DNA of 9,300 nucleotides, taken from an uncultured Prosthecobacter sp. (lineage in GTDB: Bacteria > Verrucomicrobiota > Verrucomicrobiia > Verrucomicrobiales > Verrucomicrobiaceae). Below the pieces are notes generated by a model that was not told the origin of the DNA, did not search any database, and saw only the letters and a program-made list of their open reading frames with translations. The translations under genes were made by a program, and so were the position numbers. Every line of letters starts with the position of its first letter. The first letter of the stretch is position 1. The stretch spans positions 1 to 9,300 of the forward strand of contig CALDGV010000282.1 in NCBI GenBank assembly GCA_937941745.1, given 5' to 3'. Positions 6,501-9,300 of this stretch are shown one piece after another.

Positions 6501-7649
6501 ATGTTGGCATCCATCCGTACTCCCGCCCGCCAATGCGAAGTGGCCTGGTTCTCGGCCCTTTGCTCAGACGACTATGAATTTTTAGGCGTACCTGATGGCT
6601 CGCTAAGGTCCAATTATGAGCACTGCGGTGATATTGTGAGGAAGGCAGATGTCCTCGGCTATCAAAACATTCTGCTGCCTTCGGGCTGGATTGCTGGCCA
6701 GGACGCGTTGTCCTTTGCAGCCGCGATGGCACCGCAGACTCAGCAGATCAATCAGCTCGTCGCTCTGCGCATGGGGGAAGTCTGGCCACCCATGCTGGCT
6801 AGGGCCATTGCGACGGTTGATCACATCGCCAAGGGTCGCTTGTGCATCAATATCATTTCGTCCGACATGCCAGGCCTCAAGGAAAGCAATGAAGTGCGCT
6901 ATGCCCGGGCCAGCGAGATCATCCAGATCCTCCAAGGATTGTGGAGGACTGACGGCCCGTTTGAATGGAAGGGTGATTTTTACCAGATCAGTCTGCCAAA
7001 TACCGAGCCTGCCAAAACTTATCAGCAGAACGGAGGTCCGCTTCTCTACTTTGGAGGCATTTCACCCGCTGCTCAGGACCTTTGCGCCAAGCATTGCGAT
7101 GTCTTTCTCATGTGGCCTGAGACGGAGGACCGCATGGCTGAAACAATGCGAGTCATGGCAGGCAAGGCGGCAGCTCATGGCCGACAGATCGACTTTGGCT
7201 TCCGCGGGCATGTGATTGTCCGGGAGACCGAATCTGAAGCACGTGCTGCCGCAGAGCGGTTGATCTCCAAGCTGACGCCGGAAAAGGGTGCGGAGATCAA
7301 GGCACGCTCACAAGACAGCCAAAGCTATGGCGTGAAACGTCAGGACGAATTGCGCGCCCAGTCCAAGGACCTGTACATCGAGCCGCATCTGTGGAGCGGC
7401 ATCGGCCTTGCACGCAGCGGATGTGCCAGCGCGATTGTGGGGGATCCTGATCAAGTCCTGGCCAAGCTCAACCGCTACATGGACATGGGGATTCGAGCAT
7501 TTGTCCTCAGTGGCTATCCTCATCTCGATGAGTGCGATCTTTTTGCGAAATACGTGCTTCCCCGGCTGCCAACTTGTCGGCTGAATCAGCTGCAGGGGCG
7601 GCTTGTGCCCGATCCCGTCACTCCATTGACAACAGCCGAGAGAAAGTGA
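6501..7649 (+). CDS. LLM-class flavin-dependent monooxygenase, SsuD (alkanesulfonate monooxygenase)-like
   Basis: The protein has 382 residues, about the size of SsuD (381 in E. coli). SsuD uses reduced FMN and O2 to release sulfite from sulfonates, giving an aldehyde, with a separate flavin reductase. Resemblance runs along the whole length: PSGW (60-63), LVALR (86-90), [10 protein letters not shown] (183-192), [16 protein letters not shown] (232-247), [12 protein letters not shown] (296-307), IVGDP (312-316) and FVLSGYPHL (334-342). Residues matching known SsuD active-site positions are Arg235, His237, Arg305 and Tyr339. The loop carrying SsuD Cys54 reads WIAGQD here, with no Cys. The start is firm: an in-frame TAA at 6480-6482 leaves ATG 6501 as the first start codon. 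There is no Shine-Dalgarno. The Gfo/Idh/MocA gene follows after 37 bp, probably one operon. No flavin reductase or sulfonate transporter is in the window, so the true substrate, possibly a sulfonate, is inferred. Confidence 0.88.
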   Translation: MLASIRTPARQCEVAWFSALCSDDYEFLGVPDGSLRSNYEHCGDIVRKADVLGYQNILLPSGWIAGQDALSFAAAMAPQTQQINQLVALRMGEVWPPMLARAIATVDHIAKGRLCINIISSDMPGLKESNEVRYARASEIIQILQGLWRTDGPFEWKGDFYQISLPNTEPAKTYQQNGGPLLYFGGISPAAQDLCAKHCDVFLMWPETEDRMAETMRVMAGKAAAHGRQIDFGFRGHVIVRETESEARAAAERLISKLTPEKGAEIKARSQDSQSYGVKRQDELRAQSKDLYIEPHLWSGIGLARSGCASAIVGDPDQVLAKLNRYMDMGIRAFVLSGYPHLDECDLFAKYVLPRLPTCRLNQLQGRLVPDPVTPLTTAERK

Positions 7650-7686
7650 TTCAACTCTCGCTTCGCATACTCTTTTCCCTCCTTTC

Positions 7687-8730
7687 ATGACTCCCGTTCG
7701 TTTCGCTCTCGCCGGATTTGGCGCCTGGGGCAGGTTCCATGCCCAATCCATCGCTGGAAACTCTGACGCCAGATTGGTTGCCATCAGTGCCCCTTCGGAG
7801 GCCTCCCGATCAGAGGCCCGTCAGCTCTATCCAGATGCGCAGATTTTTGGCGACAGCCTCGAAATGATTGCCCAGGCCGAGTTTGATATCATCGACATTG
7901 CTACGCCGAGCCACACGCATCGTGAAATAGCGCTCGCGGCGATGCAAAAGGGAAAACATGTCCTCCTGGAAAAGCCGATGGCCATCACTCTGGACGACTG
8001 CAAGGCGATTGTCGCCGGAGCTCATGAACATCAGGTGCACCTGGCTGTCGGCCATGAACTGCGGCTTTCCAGCCAGTGGGGGCGCATCAAGGAGATCATA
8101 GACTCAGGCACCATTGGCGACCCTCAGTATGTGCTGGTGGAGCTGTCTCGAAAACCTTATCGCACAGGCGCGAGCGGCTGGCGATACGATCAAAACCGCG
8201 TCGGGAGCTGGGTGCTTGAGGAACCGATTCATTTCTTCGACCTCGCCCGTTGGTATCTTGAAGGTAGCGGTGATCCTGTTGAACTTCATGCCTATGCGAA
8301 CAGCCGCGATCCACAGCGCCCAACGCTGTTCGACAATTTCAGCGCCATGTTCAAGTATGCCAATGGCAGCTATGCCGTTGTTTCACAGACTCTGGCAGCC
8401 TTTGAACATCATCAAACCGTCAAAGTCAGTGGCACCAAGGGTGCGTTATGGGCGGCCTGGAGCGGTGCTTTGGATCGCACCCTTGAGCCGGAGTACTTCC
8501 TCAAAGTTTTTGATGGAGAGAAGCTTGAGACAGTGAAGCTCGAAAAGCACAGCGGAGAGGTTTTTGAGCTGCGCGAGGAGATTGCTCAATGTGTAGAAAT
8601 GGTCCGGACAGGAAAGAAGCCTGCCGCCACAGGTTTGGATGGTCTCTGGAGTGCCGGGTTGTGTCTCGTTGCTGAAGAGTCCATTCGTCAAAAGAAGCCA
8701 CTGCCTGTTGGGGAAATGCTCAAATTCTGA
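7687..8730 (+). CDS. Gfo/Idh/MocA-family NAD(P)-dependent oxidoreductase
   Basis: The protein has 347 residues, normal for the family, which oxidises or reduces sugars, inositols and related polyols. The N-terminal Rossmann domain carries G10-F-G12-A-W-G15. ATPSHTH (72-78) and the EKP motif with catalytic-site Lys96 (LLEKPMAI, 94-101) follow. The C-terminal alpha/beta domain contains EEPIHFFDLARW (178-189), where His182 and Asp185 fit the usual catalytic positions. No signal peptide or twin-arginine motif is present, so it is cytosolic, unlike the exported members common in Verrucomicrobia and Planctomycetes. The 37-bp gap from the monooxygenase gene (31 of 37 bases are C or T) holds no Shine-Dalgarno and no terminator, so the two are probably co-transcribed. 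The substrate is unknown; a sugar or sugar-derived aldehyde produced by the monooxygenase would fit the context. Confidence 0.92.
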   Translation: MTPVRFALAGFGAWGRFHAQSIAGNSDARLVAISAPSEASRSEARQLYPDAQIFGDSLEMIAQAEFDIIDIATPSHTHREIALAAMQKGKHVLLEKPMAITLDDCKAIVAGAHEHQVHLAVGHELRLSSQWGRIKEIIDSGTIGDPQYVLVELSRKPYRTGASGWRYDQNRVGSWVLEEPIHFFDLARWYLEGSGDPVELHAYANSRDPQRPTLFDNFSAMFKYANGSYAVVSQTLAAFEHHQTVKVSGTKGALWAAWSGALDRTLEPEYFLKVFDGEKLETVKLEKHSGEVFELREEIAQCVEMVRTGKKPAATGLDGLWSAGLCLVAEESIRQKKPLPVGEMLKF

Positions 8731-8765
8731 GCTGCCCGCTCGCGGTCGCTTCTTCCGGGCAGATT

Positions 8766-8790
8766 AGAGATGTGTGAAAACACTCTTTTT
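8766..8790 (+). terminator. Possible terminator of the monooxygenase operon
   Basis: An imperfect stem (AGAGA, one bulged T, GTGT; loop GAAA; ACAC then TCTTT) at 8766-8788 ends in five T (8786-8790). It is weak because many pairs are A-T. A separate 7-bp inverted repeat, CTGCCCG (8732-8738) with CGGGCAG (8756-8762), lies just upstream and starts immediately after the Gfo/Idh stop codon. Together they make termination before sbcC plausible. Confidence 0.5.
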
Positions 8791-8813
8791 CATTAAAGGG
8801 CTTCTGTTTACAG

Positions 8814-8825
8814 ATGCTGCAGCAT
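8814..8825. promoter_or_regulatory. 12-bp perfect palindrome overlapping the sbcC start codon
   Basis: ATGCTGCAGCAT at 8814-8825 is its own reverse complement and includes the first two bases of the sbcC ATG (8824-8826). It could be an operator or an mRNA structure at the start codon, or it could be chance; the sequence alone does not decide. Confidence 0.3.
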
Positions 8826-9300
8826 GCGCCTCCTCGCCGTCCGGCTCCAGAATCTGAACTCGCTCAGCGGGGAGCATGTCGTGCGGTTCGATGAGGCGCC
8901 GTTGAGCGCGGCGGGGGTGTTTTTGATCACGGGGCCGACGGGCGCGGGGAAATCGACCTTGCTCGATGCGATGACGCTGGCGCTTTACGGTCGCGCGGCG
9001 CGTTACGGGAACGAGAAGGCGGATGAGATGATGAGCCGGCACACGATGGAGTGCTTCGCCGAGGTGGACTTCGAGACCGGTGGGCGTCGCCTGCGCGCGA
9101 CATGGAGGCTCGGGAAGACGAAGTCGGGCAATTTGAAGCCCGTGCAGCGCACGCTGGCCGATGCGGACACGCTGCAAATCCTCGCCGACAAAGGCCGCGA
9201 GGTGGATGCGATGATCGAATCGCTCACCGGGCTCGATGCGCAGCGCTTCCTGCGCTCCGTGCTGCTTGCGCAGGGGCAGTTCGCGGCGTTTTTGAAGGCG
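8824..9300 (+). CDS. sbcC: SbcC, ATPase subunit of the SbcCD DNA exonuclease (N-terminal part; runs off the window)
   Basis: The frame is open from ATG 8824 to the right edge, giving 159 residues of a protein usually about 1000-1250 long. SbcC, an SMC-like ATPase, pairs with the nuclease SbcD to cut hairpins and DNA ends during replication and repair. The N-terminus (MRLLAVRLQNLNSL) is typical. Walker A is GPTGAGKST (37-45), directly followed by LLDAMTLALYG as in SbcC/Rad50 proteins. The Q-loop region is LLAQGQFAAFLKA (147-159, Q150), nearly a family signature. Coiled coil, hook and Walker B lie beyond the window. An in-frame TAA at 8794-8796 makes ATG 8824 the first ATG start. sbcD, often just upstream, is absent here. 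The gene is clearly richer in GC (about 68% in sampled lines versus about 53% just upstream) and uses many GCG Ala codons, unlike the genes to its left. Confidence 0.93.
   Translation, partial: MRLLAVRLQNLNSLSGEHVVRFDEAPLSAAGVFLITGPTGAGKSTLLDAMTLALYGRAARYGNEKADEMMSRHTMECFAEVDFETGGRRLRATWRLGKTKSGNLKPVQRTLADADTLQILADKGREVDAMIESLTGLDAQRFLRSVLLAQGQFAAFLKA

Noticed and set aside
1..9300. CRISPR arrays, insertion sequences, phage or defence genes
   Set aside because: No regularly spaced direct repeats, transposase-like motifs or phage structural proteins were seen in any frame.

Overview
The window looks like ordinary chromosomal DNA of a moderately GC-rich, Gram-negative-type bacterium. I favour Verrucomicrobia (Prosthecobacter-like), with Planctomycetes as the alternative. 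This rests on an exported formylglycine-type sulfatase, a PlsC-GNAT-type lipid acyltransferase of the 'putative hemolysin' family, a Gfo/Idh/MocA oxidoreductase, and an almost complete lack of Shine-Dalgarno sequences. The taxonomic call is inference; no 16S or other marker is present.

Layout, left to right. (1) On the + strand lies the 3' part of a lipid acyltransferase (open at the left edge), then, 70 bp later, a class I SAM-dependent methyltransferase. (2) Convergent with these, on the - strand, is a D-2-hydroxyacid dehydrogenase of the glycerate/hydroxypyruvate reductase type. (3) Divergent from that is sucC (succinyl-CoA synthetase beta) with a recognisable promoter and a strong bidirectional terminator; sucD does not follow it. 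(4) On the - strand are an exported sulfatase with a Lys-rich tail, a small DUF1232 (YkvA-type) membrane protein, and a complete tRNA-Asp(GUC) with its own promoter and terminator. (5) After a 288-bp intergenic stretch, a probable two-gene + strand operon encodes an SsuD-like flavin monooxygenase (LLM class) and a Gfo/Idh/MocA oxidoreductase. (6) After a probable terminator, the 5' end of sbcC (exonuclease ATPase subunit) runs off the right edge, with clearly higher GC than the genes before it.

How the genes may work together. The acyltransferase and methyltransferase could make and then modify an amino-acid-containing membrane lipid. The SsuD-like enzyme and Gfo/Idh/MocA protein could remove sulfite from, and then oxidise or reduce, a sulfonated or sugar-like substrate. 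Both are hypotheses drawn from gene proximity. The remaining genes are mainly housekeeping (sucC, tRNA-Asp, sbcC) or stand-alone catabolic genes (sulfatase, hydroxyacid dehydrogenase). I found no CRISPR array, insertion sequence, phage gene or obvious defence system. The most interesting leads are the monooxygenase/oxidoreductase pair, the lipid acyltransferase/methyltransferase pair, and the unusual expression signals: SD-less starts, a 12-bp palindrome on the sbcC start, and a DUF1232 gene tucked directly behind a tRNA terminator.
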